Part shown: one piece after another, positions 24,301 to 34,118 of the stretch
How the letters are laid out: each line of letters opens with the position of its first letter
Numbering within the stretch: position 1 is the stretch's first letter
Source: Cryptomeria japonica
Lineage: Eukaryota; Streptophyta; Pinopsida; Cupressales; Cupressaceae
Direction: 5' to 3'
Assembly: GCF_030272615.1 (NCBI RefSeq)
Contig: NC_081415.1
Coordinates: 604,645,644-604,709,643, forward strand
Length of the DNA stretch: 64,000 nt
Notes under the pieces: model-generated
Seen by the model: the letters and a program-made list of their open reading frames with translations, nothing else
Told to the model about the DNA's origin: nothing
Databases searched by the model: none
Made by a program: the position numbers and the translations under genes

Positions 24301-24640
24301 AAAGTAGAAGGTTGATGACACTTGGAAGGAGCATGAGAAGAAGTAGGTTATTAAGTCTGAGGCTCAATTGGCATAATCAATTGCCCCAGATATTCATTTC
24401 GCTAAAGGATATAACCCGATTACTCAACTAGTAGAGTAGATTGCTCCTGCACTGGTAGGAAACTCATTTGGTATCTAAGGCATTCACCGTAGGGGGGGGG
24501 GAGTTGATGATAGATCTTGCATTGCCCCTAGTAGTGGTTTGAAAGCCTATTTTAGATCTTTGGAAGTTAATTTGGAGGTTAGCTGACAAATATTTATTGG
24601 GTCCTGGATCTTTGATCTTGGTTATAGTTTTGTTTACTGG
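24301..24640 (+). other. Gag to integrase junction of the second copia element
   Basis: This holds the end of gag, a run of nine G near 24494-24502 and non-coding sequence up to the ACTGG target duplication. The expected protease and integrase core are absent. Confidence 0.5.
24636..24640. repeat. Target-site duplication ACTGG (left)
   Basis: Identical to 31210-31214 at the other end of the nested element. Confidence 0.93.
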
Positions 24641-25087
24641 TGTAGGATTTCGCCAAGATCAAGGGCACAATGAAAAGCATAAAAGAGACAATAGAATGAC
24701 AAGAACAAACTGTATTCTCATCAATATGCAAAATGATCAACTGGATTAACCAATACAATGAATATAGGCCTGCTTATATAGGCAAGGCCATATGGATGTA
24801 TGAGCACACAAATATGACATGTGGCTCAATTGGAAACAAGGGCAGGTAAGAAATACTAGGGGTAGGTAGGAGGAATAATATAATATTCCACAAGAGGTGG
24901 ATGACCCATTGAATGTGGAGTGTAACAGCAAAATAAGACCACAAAAGGTGGAATTTCTCCTACAAGCTCTATCCCTATGTGCACACTTCCCTAAGTGTCT
25001 CAAATCCAAACTACGAAGAGATGCATTATCCTAAGTTAACTTAAGTAAGTGTAATAATATCCAAATGAATATTTATTTACACCAACA
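24641..25087 (-). repeat. 3' LTR of nested copia element
   Basis: Plus-strand ends are TGTAGGATTT and ACACCAACA. It pairs with 30762-31209. Confidence 0.95.
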
Positions 25088-25400
25088 CCCCCCCTTAAGT
25101 GCAACTTAGGCGAATGAAGACTCAAGTCAATAATGCAAGATGGGTCCCGACTACTAGGCCATGATAGGTACCCATGTACAATATGCAAATGCAAGCAAAA
25201 CCATGTAATGCAATCTCTCAGAAACAAAGAAAGGGAGAAAACCCAGCGGGAAAAAACTCCCCCCAAAAAGAGAGATGAATGTAAAAAAGACTCTCAAAGA
25301 AAAAGGACAAAACCTCAAAGAGGAAAAAGTCCCCCCCATAAGAGAGGAAGGAGAAGTTAGCTGACCCCCCCTAATGACACATCCCGCACCCCCAAGAGAG
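25088..25400 (-). promoter_or_regulatory. Polypurine tract and G-run-rich 3' region
   Basis: On the minus strand, AAGGGGGGG abuts the 3' LTR (25088-25097). Further G runs of six to eight lie at about 25258-25264, 25331-25337 and 25365-25370. The first is the likely plus-strand primer; the others may be extra primers or decay products. Confidence 0.7.
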
Positions 25401-26334
25401 CTCGCAACTGCTGGAACTTACTCTTGGTGAAAGGTTTGGTGAATATGTCAGCAACCTGCTCTATTGTAGGACAATACTGCAAATCAATGACCTACTCCTG
25501 GATGAGCTCTCAGATATAGTGCATATGAATCTCGATGTATTTGGTATGCTAGTGTTGGACTGGGTTCTTCGAGATCACAATAGCACTCTGATTGTCGCAA
25601 TGTAGAACTGTCAGTCATGGAGTGGTGAATCCAAACTCTGTGAGGATTTGCTGGAGCCAAATGGTCTCAGTTGCTGCATTAACAATGCCTCGATACTCAG
25701 CCTCAGTCAAAGAGAGAGAAATAGCATGTTGCTTCTTGCTCTGCCAACAAATGGGGCCCGAACCAAGGTGAAAACTGTAACCAAAAGTAGACTTACGATC
25801 AACTAGATCGCCAGCCCAATCAAAGTCTATGTAACCAACCAAGCGAAGTCCTGTGCCTGCTGCATAGTGAATCCCATAGTGATGTGTACCCTGGATGTAA
25901 TGAAGGATGCGTTTGGCGGCTTTCCAATGAAGCTCATGTGGTTCGTGCATGAAGCAGGAAACCATGCCAACTGCAAATGAAATATCAGGGCGTGTATGAG
26001 TCAAGTAGATGAGACTACCCACAAGCTGACGATACAAAGTGGCATCAACTGGTGGAGAAGAACACTGAGCCTCAAGCTTGACTCCTGAAAGAAAGGGAGT
26101 TGGGGCAGGCTTACAATCAGCCATATGAAAGCATGCAAGTAGATCAAGAGCATACTTGGGCTGCGATAGTGTAATCCCGGAAGGCGACTGAGAAATCTCT
26201 ATCCCGAGAAAGTAGTGCAAAAGACCCAAGTCAGTCATAGCAAATCTATCATGCAAAGCAGACTTGACCCTGCTAATAATGGATGAAGTACTCCCTATAA
26301 TGATCAAGTCATCAACATAGAGCACAAGTATCAA
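25375..26334 (-). pseudogene. pol: Copia RT C-terminal part and RNase H
   Basis: It begins LVLYVDDLIIIGS, the intact RT Tyr-Val-Asp-Asp site, after a TAG at 26344-26346. RNase H follows: LVGYIDFDWAGDLVDRKST and SLTEAEYRGIV, then beyond the TGA at 25612-25614 the frame continues with HCDNQSAIVISKNP and near the end VADIFTKP. The first 239 codons are open. The extra stops are TGA and TAG. It is the C-terminal part of the pol polyprotein and lies in the same frame as the upstream segment except for the stop. Confidence 0.9.
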
Positions 26335-26346
26335 GTGAGAGTCATC

Positions 26347-26844
26347 CTATTGCAAAATGTAGACATTCGGATTGGAATGACACCTGGTGAACCCTGTGTA
26401 GAGAAGAAAGGAATCCATCTTGGCGTACCAAGCCCTAGGGGCTTGCTTAAGGCCATAGAGAGATTTCCTTAGTCTGCAAACCAAGGAAGTATCCTGGATG
26501 AAACCCTGTGGCTGCTCCATATAAATCTCCTCATCAAGATCACCATGAAGATAAGCACTCTTCACATCCATTTGATGTACAGCCCAACCATGAGTTGCAG
26601 CAATAGCGAGTGTCAAATGAATGGAGTTCATCTTGGCTATGGGTGCAAAGGTCTCAGTATAGTCAACACTTGCAACCTGAGAAAAACCTTTTGCAACAAG
26701 CCAAGCCTTATACTTATCCACACTACCATCCACTGCAAACTTGGTCCGATAGATCCAATTACATTGAACCATCTTTCTCCCCTTAGGGAGGTGGACTAGA
26801 TCCCATGTGTTGTTCCTCATCAAGGAACTATACTCTTCCTCCAT
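26347..26844 (-). pseudogene. pol: Copia reverse transcriptase N-terminal part
   Basis: EEEYSSLMRNNTWDLVHLP opens the RT. NWIYRTKFAVDGS, FAPIAKMNSI, QMDVKSAYLHGDLDEEIYM (first catalytic Asp) and SLYGLKQAPRAWY follow in the standard order. The segment is open for 165 codons and ends at TAG. The stretch 26845-27060 upstream is the variable linker and contains at least three stops. Confidence 0.92.
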
Positions 26845-27060
26845 AGCTTGGTCCCACTTAGGAACCCCTGATGCGTCCCTAAATGTCTATGGATCGAAAG
26901 TGGTAGCAATGAATGCATGTGGAAGATCTTGATGTTGTGATTGAGTTCTCCATGTATCTGAAGGATCCCCAACAAGAGAACCTATGGACTCAAGTGTCTA
27001 TCAAGCCCAACGAGGTCTAGGTGGAGGTGGAGAATGAGGCTCCTCAACTGCAAGTGGACC

Positions 27061-27555
27061 CTACGGAGGTGTAACCCTGTGAGTCGGATTTGAAGGAGTC
27101 TCATCATCTGAATCACTAACATCACTATCCACAATGGAGGAAGGTGGAGGAGGTAGAGAGGCTAAGCTAGGAGAGCTTTCCTCAAAGTGAACACTCCTCT
27201 CAATGAATACCTCATGTGTCTCTAGATCCATCAATCCGTATGCCTTAACACCCTCAGGATATCCAACAAATATGCAAAGCCGACTTTGAGGTTCCAATGC
27301 CTTGCGTTTCTGCGGAGGTATGCGAGCCCATGCTGGACACCCAAAGACTCTAAAATGTCTCACAATCGGTTTCCTACCAGCCCAAGCCTTAAAAGGAGTA
27401 ATACCTTGCAAAGCTTTGTGAGGAACCCAATTCTGGATGTGTGTGGCACAACTGATAGCCTCTACCCAAAAGGTGGGATCAAGAGAACGTGCATGTATCA
27501 TACAACTAGCCATTTCTTTGAGAGTTCTATTCTTGCGTCTTGCAACCCCGTTTTG
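27061..27555 (-). pseudogene. pol: Copia integrase C-terminal part
   Basis: It reads QNGVARRKNRT at the start, where copia integrases have the third catalytic residue as Glu in the block QNGVAERKNR; here that position is Arg. Then follow CATHIQNWVPHKALQGITPF, FRVFGCPAWARIPP, KRKALEPQSRLCIFVGYPEG and a Pro/Ser/Asp-rich linker. It is separated from the upstream frame by one TAG. Confidence 0.9.
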
Positions 27556-29397
27556 CTATGGAGTGTAGGCTATAGAGTGCTGAAGATCAATCCCCTCAAA
27601 TGTACAAAAAGCCTCAAGTCTTTTGTTCACATATTCCCTTCCATTATCTGTGCAAAGAATCTTGACCACTTTCCCTGATTGCTTCTCCACATGTGTCTTG
27701 AAGTCCTGAAATCTATCAAATACTTCACTCTTATGAATGAGAAAGTAGACCCAAGTGAAGCGGGAGTAGTCATCAATGAAGGTAAGAAGATAGCGGGCCT
27801 TACTAAATGAAGGTGTTGGAAATGGACTTGCTACATTGCTATGAACAAGTTGAAGAACTTCCAAAGCTCTCCAAGTTTTCCCTTTATCAAACTTCTCTTC
27901 GGGATGCTTGCCCATGGAATAACTTGAACATACACCCTCTGAAAAACTAATTCGAGGTAGACCTATGAAAATGTCTTTAGTGCTTAGCTGCTGAAGATAG
28001 CGGTAGTTGAGGTGACCAAACCACTCATGCCATAGCTTACTATCTGAATTTGAATGAGTAAGCAAGGCCCTAGAAGGTGAACTTGGCACAAAGTGGGAGA
28101 ATGAATAAAGCCTTGAGTTGTCATTGACTTGTCCCACTGCTACCAATGCTTCATCATCAAGTTCCTTTACCACAACTGAATCCGGTGTAAACTCAACCTT
28201 TTTCCCATTCCCATAGTGAGTGATTTTGTAGATGGAGAGAAGGTTGGTAGACAAGTTAGGAACATAGAGAACATTCTCAAATGTTCCATCATCCATCTCA
28301 ACTGAACCTTTCCCTTCAACCTCTACTTGTGTATCATCACCTATGTAAATGTGAGGTACCTTAGATGGCTCCAATGAAGAAAACTGCTCCTTTGTAGAAC
28401 CCATGTGATATGAGGCACCCGAGTCAAGTATCCATTGTTGTGAAGAACCTGTTGTAGCCACAAATGCTTGCCCTTTTCCCTTAGACTGTGAGGAAGAGGA
28501 AGGAGTTGAATCCTTCTTTGTGTAGGCGGATGGCAAGTTGATGTTTTTTTTCTTAAGAAGATTGGTTAACTCATCATGACCATACTTCTTGCAATATGCA
28601 CAAGTTGGTTTATCCTTCTTAGGTGGTGTCCCCTTCTTGGAAGAGGATGAAAAATCACCTTGTGATGGAGAGGATGATTGTCCTTTTTCCTGGTGTGGCT
28701 TAGACTTAGAGTGCTTCATCTTCTTGTTGGAATCTTTGCCTTGACTTCCTTGATTCCCTTGATTAGCCACCAAAGCCTTGGACTTTGAAGACTTGAGAAA
28801 CCCCATGTTCAACAACTTAGATTGTTCCAATATTAACATTTTTGTGAAAGCATCAAATGAAGGCATAAAATAAGAACTCCCCATTGTCAAACGATGAGTT
28901 TGGAAGCTAGATACAAATGCTACATATTCTGGTGCAAGCTTGTCCAACAAGTTGAATATCAACTGAGCATCCTTTTTGTCAATTCCACAATCCTTAAGCT
29001 TTGCTATTAGCTCATTTGCTTTGGTGACATAATCTTGGATTGTATCAAAACTCTTGGGATCCAAGTTGGTGAGCTCATTGTCAATCTGATAGCCTCTGAT
29101 TTCATCAACTTGACCATACAATTTCTGAAACATATCCCAAGCCTCTTTGATTGTTTTACACTTCTCAATGTGAAAAATGAGGTCATCTGATACATACTTG
29201 CGTAAGGTTCCAAGAGCCATGCAATTCTTTGTGAGCCATTCCAATTGAGCATTAGGATCAGCCTTAGGATCAGGTGGTGCTGTTATTGTTCCATCTATGT
29301 AATGTGTGAGACCGTTTTCCATTAATTTACTCCATACTTTAATTTTCCATGATGCATAATTATGTGGAGTTAGAGGTGGAAATTTATTAGGACTCAT
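27556..29397 (-). pseudogene. gag-pol: Copia Gag, protease and integrase N-terminal part
   Basis: The start is taken at 29397 (MSPNKFPPLTPHNYASW), because the open frame upstream of it is unlike copia Gag. The capsid-type UBN2 region runs through DPNAQLEWL, TIKEAWDMFQKLYG and LTMGSSYF. A degenerate zinc knuckle, CAYCKKYGHDELTN, lacks its last Cys. The protease site is WILDSGASYHM with Asp-Ser-Gly intact. In the integrase, the HHCC finger region starts LWHEWFGHLNYRYL; the first catalytic block reads LVHSNVASPF, so the usual Asp is Asn; the second, CTDNGREY, is intact. The frame ends in TAG at 27556. One polyprotein is expected for this lineage. Confidence 0.92.
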
Positions 29398-30059
29398 TGC
29401 AAAAAAAATGGAAAGAGCACAAAGAGAGGTACAATCACACAAGACACCCCCCCAAATTCACTCAACCAAAGAACCCCCCCCAAAAGTGATGATTTGGCAC
29501 TTTATAAGTAGTGCGTATAGAATGGGCCACTTGCAAAAAATGGCAAAGTGGACTTCTGATTTACAATTTTACAACTGCCTCAATAAGGCCAAAAGACACT
29601 CAAACTGATAATGCAAGAGATCTAACTAAGATCCAAGCAATTTACAAGTACCTAATAGGCCAAATAAGACCAATATCTGAAAGTACAATTTCCACTAAAA
29701 ATCTCTGAAATCTGATCATAGATTATGAAAGTAGACAAAAAAAACATGCACTTTCAAAAAAAATAGCACCTGAAAAGGAGGTCGTATGAGCTCAAACGAG
29801 GCCTTTGAAGTTGCAAAATTGAGGATTGGACAGGTACAGCTGAGAGAATCCAAAAATTCCAAAAAACTTGTGAACCAAAATAAGAAAATAACCACACCAT
29901 TGCGAAGATCATGAAATTTTAGCCCATTTAAAAAAAAATTGCACCAAAAAAGGAGCAAAAATGAGCAAGTTATGGCCTTTCAAAGTTGGACTGCAAAACT
30001 GAAAAGCTCAATGGAGAGGGGTCAAAAAATTTTCAAAAGGTTGCTGATGTGGCACTGAT
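29398..30059 (-). other. Nested copia element leader, AT-rich part
   Basis: Untranslated leader between gag start and the GC-rich block. No supported ORF. Confidence 0.6.
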
Positions 30060-30600
30060 GTCAGAAATTCACTATGTTAAATTTGACGGCCGTATGACCG
30101 TCGTGACAACTTCGCCTCCCTGCTGACTGGGCATCCGTATTGTATGGACTGCTAACTGGGCAGGTGACTATGTAGGTGACTGTGCAGTACGGATGCTGAC
30201 ATGGCACTGTGTAGTGGCATACAGACGGACTGCGTGGCACAGGTGACGTGGCATATGGAGGTCTGACAGTGGCTCGGCGTGGCGTGTGACGTGGCATATG
30301 GACCGCTGTATGTGAGCCGTGTGGCGGGGTCCTGGTAGCCGACTGGGCTCCGCGTGGCGAGGTCGGAGGCACAGCAGCCAGTGGTGACTGGACGATCGCT
30401 GGAGGTCCTACCGGCGGCGATGGCTGGGTCCTGGCTAGCGGTTGGAGACCTGGGTGCCGGTGACTGAGGGGGCCGGCGGGAGTTTGGGCGATCGGCTACG
30501 GGAAGTGCACGGTGGCAGCGACACAGGTCACAGCTCTGACAGCAGGTACGTCCTGCAACACGCAGCACACGCGGGTACGGAGGGGTCAAAATAGGTTGAC
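30060..30600 (-). other. GC-rich block in the leader of the nested copia element
   Basis: The block is clearly GC- and CpG-rich compared with everything around it. It carries repeated motifs such as GTGGCATATGGA (30248 and 30291), GACGTGGCA and CTGACTGGGC. Two open frames across it (30061-30372 and 30152-30589, minus strand) have His/Thr/Pro/Ser-rich translations without motifs, and I do not call them genes. It probably serves as a transcribed leader or was captured. Confidence 0.6.
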
Positions 30601-30749
30601 TTTATAGTCGAAATTTATGGAAACGGCCTCCCGGATTCAACGGTGATGTCCAAATCGCTATATGACGCCCCCAAAAAATGAAGATCCCCAAATCTAAAAA
30701 TAGAAGCCTTCCACGATGTCTCCAAAAACCAATCAATGAAGCCTCAATA

Positions 30750-30761
30750 GCTCTGATACCA
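30750..30761 (-). promoter_or_regulatory. Primer-binding site TGGTATCAGAGC (minus strand)
   Basis: Initiator tRNA-Met type, directly abutting the 5' LTR with no spacer. Confidence 0.93.
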
Positions 30762-31209
30762 TGTAGGATTTTGCCAAGATCAAGGGCATAATGAAAAGCA
30801 TAAAAGAGACAATAGAATGACAAGAACAAACTGTATTCTCATCAATATGCAAAAGGATCAACTGGATTAACCAATACAATGAATATAGGCCTGTTTATAT
30901 AGGCAAGGCCATATGGATGTATGAGCACACAAATATGACATGTGGCTCAATGAGAAACAAAGGTAGGTAAGAAATACTAGGGGTAGGTAGGAGAAATAAT
31001 ATAATATTCCATAAGAGGTGGATGACCCACCGAATGTGGAGTGTAATAGCAAAATAAGACCACAAAAGGTGGAATTTCTCCTACAAGCTCTATCCCTATG
31101 TGCACACTTCCCTAAGTGTCTCAAATCCAAACTACGAAGAGATGCATTATCCTAAGTTAACTTAAGTAAGTGCAATAATATCCAAAATGAATATTTATTT
31201 ACACCAACA
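30762..31209 (-). repeat. 5' LTR of nested copia element
   Basis: 448 bp with TG...CA ends. It differs from the 3' LTR at about 14 positions by hand count. Confidence 0.95.
30892..30904 (-). promoter_or_regulatory. TATA box in the 5' LTR (GCCTATATAAACA, minus strand)
   Basis: A canonical TATATAA context about 305 bases into the LTR, kept in the 3' LTR with one substitution (near 24771-24783). Confidence 0.6.
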
Positions 31210-31214
31210 ACTGG
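31210..31214. repeat. Target-site duplication ACTGG (right)
   Basis: Identical to 24636-24640. Confidence 0.93.
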
Positions 31215-32350
31215 CAAATCATTTTATGAGTTATGGTTTTTTCATACTTCTATAGTTAAATATTTCAGAATCTTTGATAGTAAATTTTATATCATGAGAG
31301 ATGATTTCATTGGTAAGTTTGATCCTAGATGTGATGGAGGAATATTTATTGGTTACTCTAATTAAAAAAAATAATATAGATGTTATAATAAGAGATTCCA
31401 GAGAATTGTGGAGAGAATTAATGTCAAGGTGGATGAGCAGAATAGAAGACAAACCAGAGTTTATGAGCAAGAAACAATAGTGGAAATGGTCTTAACTGAA
31501 CTGGTAACACCTTTACCAGAACATAATGTTGAATCAGTTACACTGATAGTATCAGAAAACTCAACAATAACTAAAGATCTAAAAGAACATAAAGTCAGAA
31601 CATTTCTAGGTATGAAAGGTTGAATCATTTAGAAGATCGGATATTTCTACAAGAAGGAGGTTGGCAGTTGATGAGGTATGCTTAATTTCTTTAGTTGTAC
31701 CAACATCAGTTATTGAAGCTTGTAAAGATGAATGTTGGATGAAAGTTATGGAAGAAGAATTAGATCAAATAGAGAAGAATAACACATGGACATTAGTTTC
31801 CTGACCTAAAATTAAGAATGTTATTGGAACTAAATGGATATTTAGGAATAAATTAAATAAAGATGGAAAAGTTGTAAGGAATAAAGCTTGATTGGTTTGC
31901 AATGGATATTTTCAGAAGGAATGAATTGATTATGTTGAATCCTTGCTCCAATAGCTAGGATTTTCAGATATTTTCAAGAATTATCTAGTATGGTTTTTGC
32001 TGTATGATGACTTTATGCTTTGATCATGTTCAGATGTGGATTGGACTAGTGACACAGATAACTGGATAGGCTCATCCGGTGAAGCTTTCTTTCTCGGAAA
32101 GAAACTTATTTCATGGATCAGCAGAAATAGTCATATACTTCTTTATCTATTGTTGAAACTGAGTATGTTGTCGCTGCTACTAACTGTACATAGGTTCTAT
32201 GTATGAAGCATATGTTGAAGGATGTAAGGCTGGATTGTAATGTACTAGTAGTTATTCACTGTAATAACTCTGCTGCTATTGTTATCCGATATTTATATCA
32301 AGTATAACCTTCTGAAGGAGCAAGTGGAAGAAAATGAAGTTAGTTTGATT
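31215..32350 (+). pseudogene. pol: Integrase end, RT start and RNase H remnant of second copia element
   Basis: YELWF, VKYFRIFDSKFYIMRDD and GKFDPRCDGGIFIGYS (31229-31365) give the integrase end. VKVDEQNRRQTRVYEQETIV (31421-31480) aligns with the same region of the first copia element. [17 protein letters not shown] and GTKWIFRNKLNKDGK (about 31753-31870) open the RT. Near 31975 the RT breaks off and RNase H begins (DWTSDTDNWIGS near 32035), so the catalytic RT core is deleted. Many stops and frame shifts are present. Confidence 0.82.
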
Positions 32351-32564
32351 TCAAGAATCATTTGAGCATTTGTGTGACAAGTTGAGGTTTTTTGCCCCTC
32401 CGCTAGAGACGCGATTGGTGCTATTTCGCATCAGTCTGGAATGCATTATAAGAGTTATTATTTATTCCAGATTGTTGTGGGGATGCTCTTGCTCATGGGG
32501 AGTAGTTAGCCTTGTGATTCAGTGGTCTATGATTTTTCTTTGATATTTATGTCAGATTTCTAGC

Positions 32565-32916
32565 ATTAATGTCAAAGAGGGATAGGTATTCATGTGAAAA
32601 ACATAAGGAGTTATATACATTAAGGGGAGAGATACTTATGTGTAATATAGATCTTAACAAAGATATCAAACTAAGGGGGAGATTTTTGGAACAAGGAGGA
32701 GAAACACAATTTCAGATTGGTTGTATCCCATTGGGGGAGTTTGGTTCAATTCTATGGATGGATTAATTGGTAAAGATATATTTTGTTCAGAACTTCATTG
32801 TCATATAATGTTGTGAGAGATTTTTGGTTGTCTTTCATTAGGGAGACTTCTTTGGTATTTCTTGGCACTTGGATGTTTTCATATCTAGTGTTACCATCAA
32901 TGCCAAAGGGGGAGAT
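32565..32916 (+). promoter_or_regulatory. Repeated polypurine tracts of second copia element
   Basis: Variants of AAGGGGGAGA occur near 32572, 32620, 32673, 32731 and 32905; the last abuts the 3' LTR. This repetition is a Sirevirus trait. A 65-codon open frame here (32569-32766) is most likely chance. Confidence 0.7.
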
Positions 32917-34118
32917 TGTTGGCAATTTGGAGGAATTGATTATGTGTTGGATTTATGGAAACATTGGCAACGCTGACGAAACTAGTTGCTTTGGTTGTTT
33001 ATGTTTACCGATATCTCATTGGTCCCGGTAGGATGTTTGGTAAGACCATGATGATCCGGTATGCTTTGGTATGTTTGGGTTATGGAATTGGCTTATTCAT
33101 GCTACTCAGATTCATGTTTAGTCAGTTGGTTTTGATATGGTGATCGAATGCTATCCTGTATGCTGGCAAGCCTGGTTTGTTTTTTCGGTGAGGGTTTCAC
33201 CGACAAAGCTTTATTGAAGATATTTGATGTTATGCATAAGTGGTGATGGTGCAGCATCTAGTAGAGACTGAGGATGTTGATGGTGATCATGTTCAAGACT
33301 TGGTTGATTGGGATCATTGCTTTAGCGTGTGTGGACCTAAATTGGGTCCCCATGTTATCTAGGTTATGGACCGGATTCTGAAACATGTTGGAGGATGTTC
33401 CTGATGCATTACCGATGAGATTTAAGCATTGGTTTACATTGTTTTCGGCCTAAGACAACTTGGTTTATCATTGGATTATGGGTTTATGTTATGAATTTAT
33501 TGTATTATCTTTTAGCTGGCCGACCTAATTATTTAGGTCCCGGGTTTGTATATATATGATGTAAGATCTCTTTGTAGATCAGATGTAAGGATGAAAGGGA
33601 TGTATAGGAACGAATAATATTTTAATAATTCATGCAGTGGATTTGGTCGATCATTGGTGATCGATTTGGGTTTATGTAAGAGGATTTAGTCCTCTGGTAT
33701 TGAGCTTAACTAAAACTGTATTCAGGCATGGGAGATTTTATTCTTGTTGTTCAATCTTCATTCCGGATTGTTGTCTGATGTTTATTCATGTAGTCAGTGA
33801 GACTCCTTTTGTGATAAGGAGTGTGCTCTGGGCGGTTGGCCTTCCTGCATGTGCAGACCCCTTATTATAATATTTATTCATTTGATCAATGGATAGATAT
33901 TGTGGTTCATCAGTCCACCATGGTTTTTCCTCTTTGAGTTTTTCCACGTATAAGTCTTTGGTGTTATGGTGTTGATCTTTGTGATTACATTGTTTCTTAT
34001 TGTTATATTCTTTTATGTTTACTAGTTGATAAGTTGTTGTATTAATAAGGTTAAATTTCTCCATTCTGATAGAACACTGATTCACCCCCCAACCTCTCAG
34101 TGTACTTAGTTTCCAACA
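32917..34118 (+). repeat. 3' LTR of second copia element (1202 bp)
   Basis: It starts TGTTGGCAATTTGG and ends TTTCCAACA. The last 110 bases match 23130-23247. Confidence 0.9.
33549..33556 (+). promoter_or_regulatory. TATA box in LTR
   Basis: TATATATA at the place corresponding to TATAAATA in the LTR at 3192-4437. Confidence 0.45.

Larger units (their letters stand above)
24641..31209 (-). mobile_element. Structurally complete Ty1-copia element, nested
   Basis: It has LTRs of 447 and 448 bp with TG...CA ends, ACTGG on both flanks, a primer-binding site touching the 5' LTR, and a G-run polypurine tract touching the 3' LTR. Gag, protease, integrase, RT and RNase H follow in copia order. About 14 substitutions, mostly transitions, and one indel separate the LTRs by hand count (near 3%). 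It is dead: the coding region has at least six stops and altered integrase residues. It belongs to a different copia lineage from its host element, with different LTR ends, Gag and 3' region. Confidence 0.96.
23130..34118 (+). mobile_element. Second Sirevirus-like copia element, deleted and interrupted
   Basis: Its parts in order are a 5' LTR end (23130-23247), primer-binding site, coiled-coil gag with zinc knuckles, a junction, and a nested minus-strand element (24641-31209). They are followed by the integrase C-terminal part, an RT N-terminal part, an RNase H part, repeated purine tracts and the 3' LTR (32917-34118). Protease, the integrase core and most of RT are missing. The upstream part of the 5' LTR is replaced by the Tat-like LTR. 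It was already crippled when the nested element arrived, since no protease or integrase core is found on either side of it. Confidence 0.85.

Noticed and set aside
30061-30589. Two overlapping minus-strand ORFs in the GC-rich block
   Set aside because: GC-rich DNA has few stops; translations lack any motif and lie in the leader of a copia element.
30750-30761. Initiator tRNA-Met matches as tRNA genes
   Set aside because: Only 12 bases match at each place; these are primer-binding sites.
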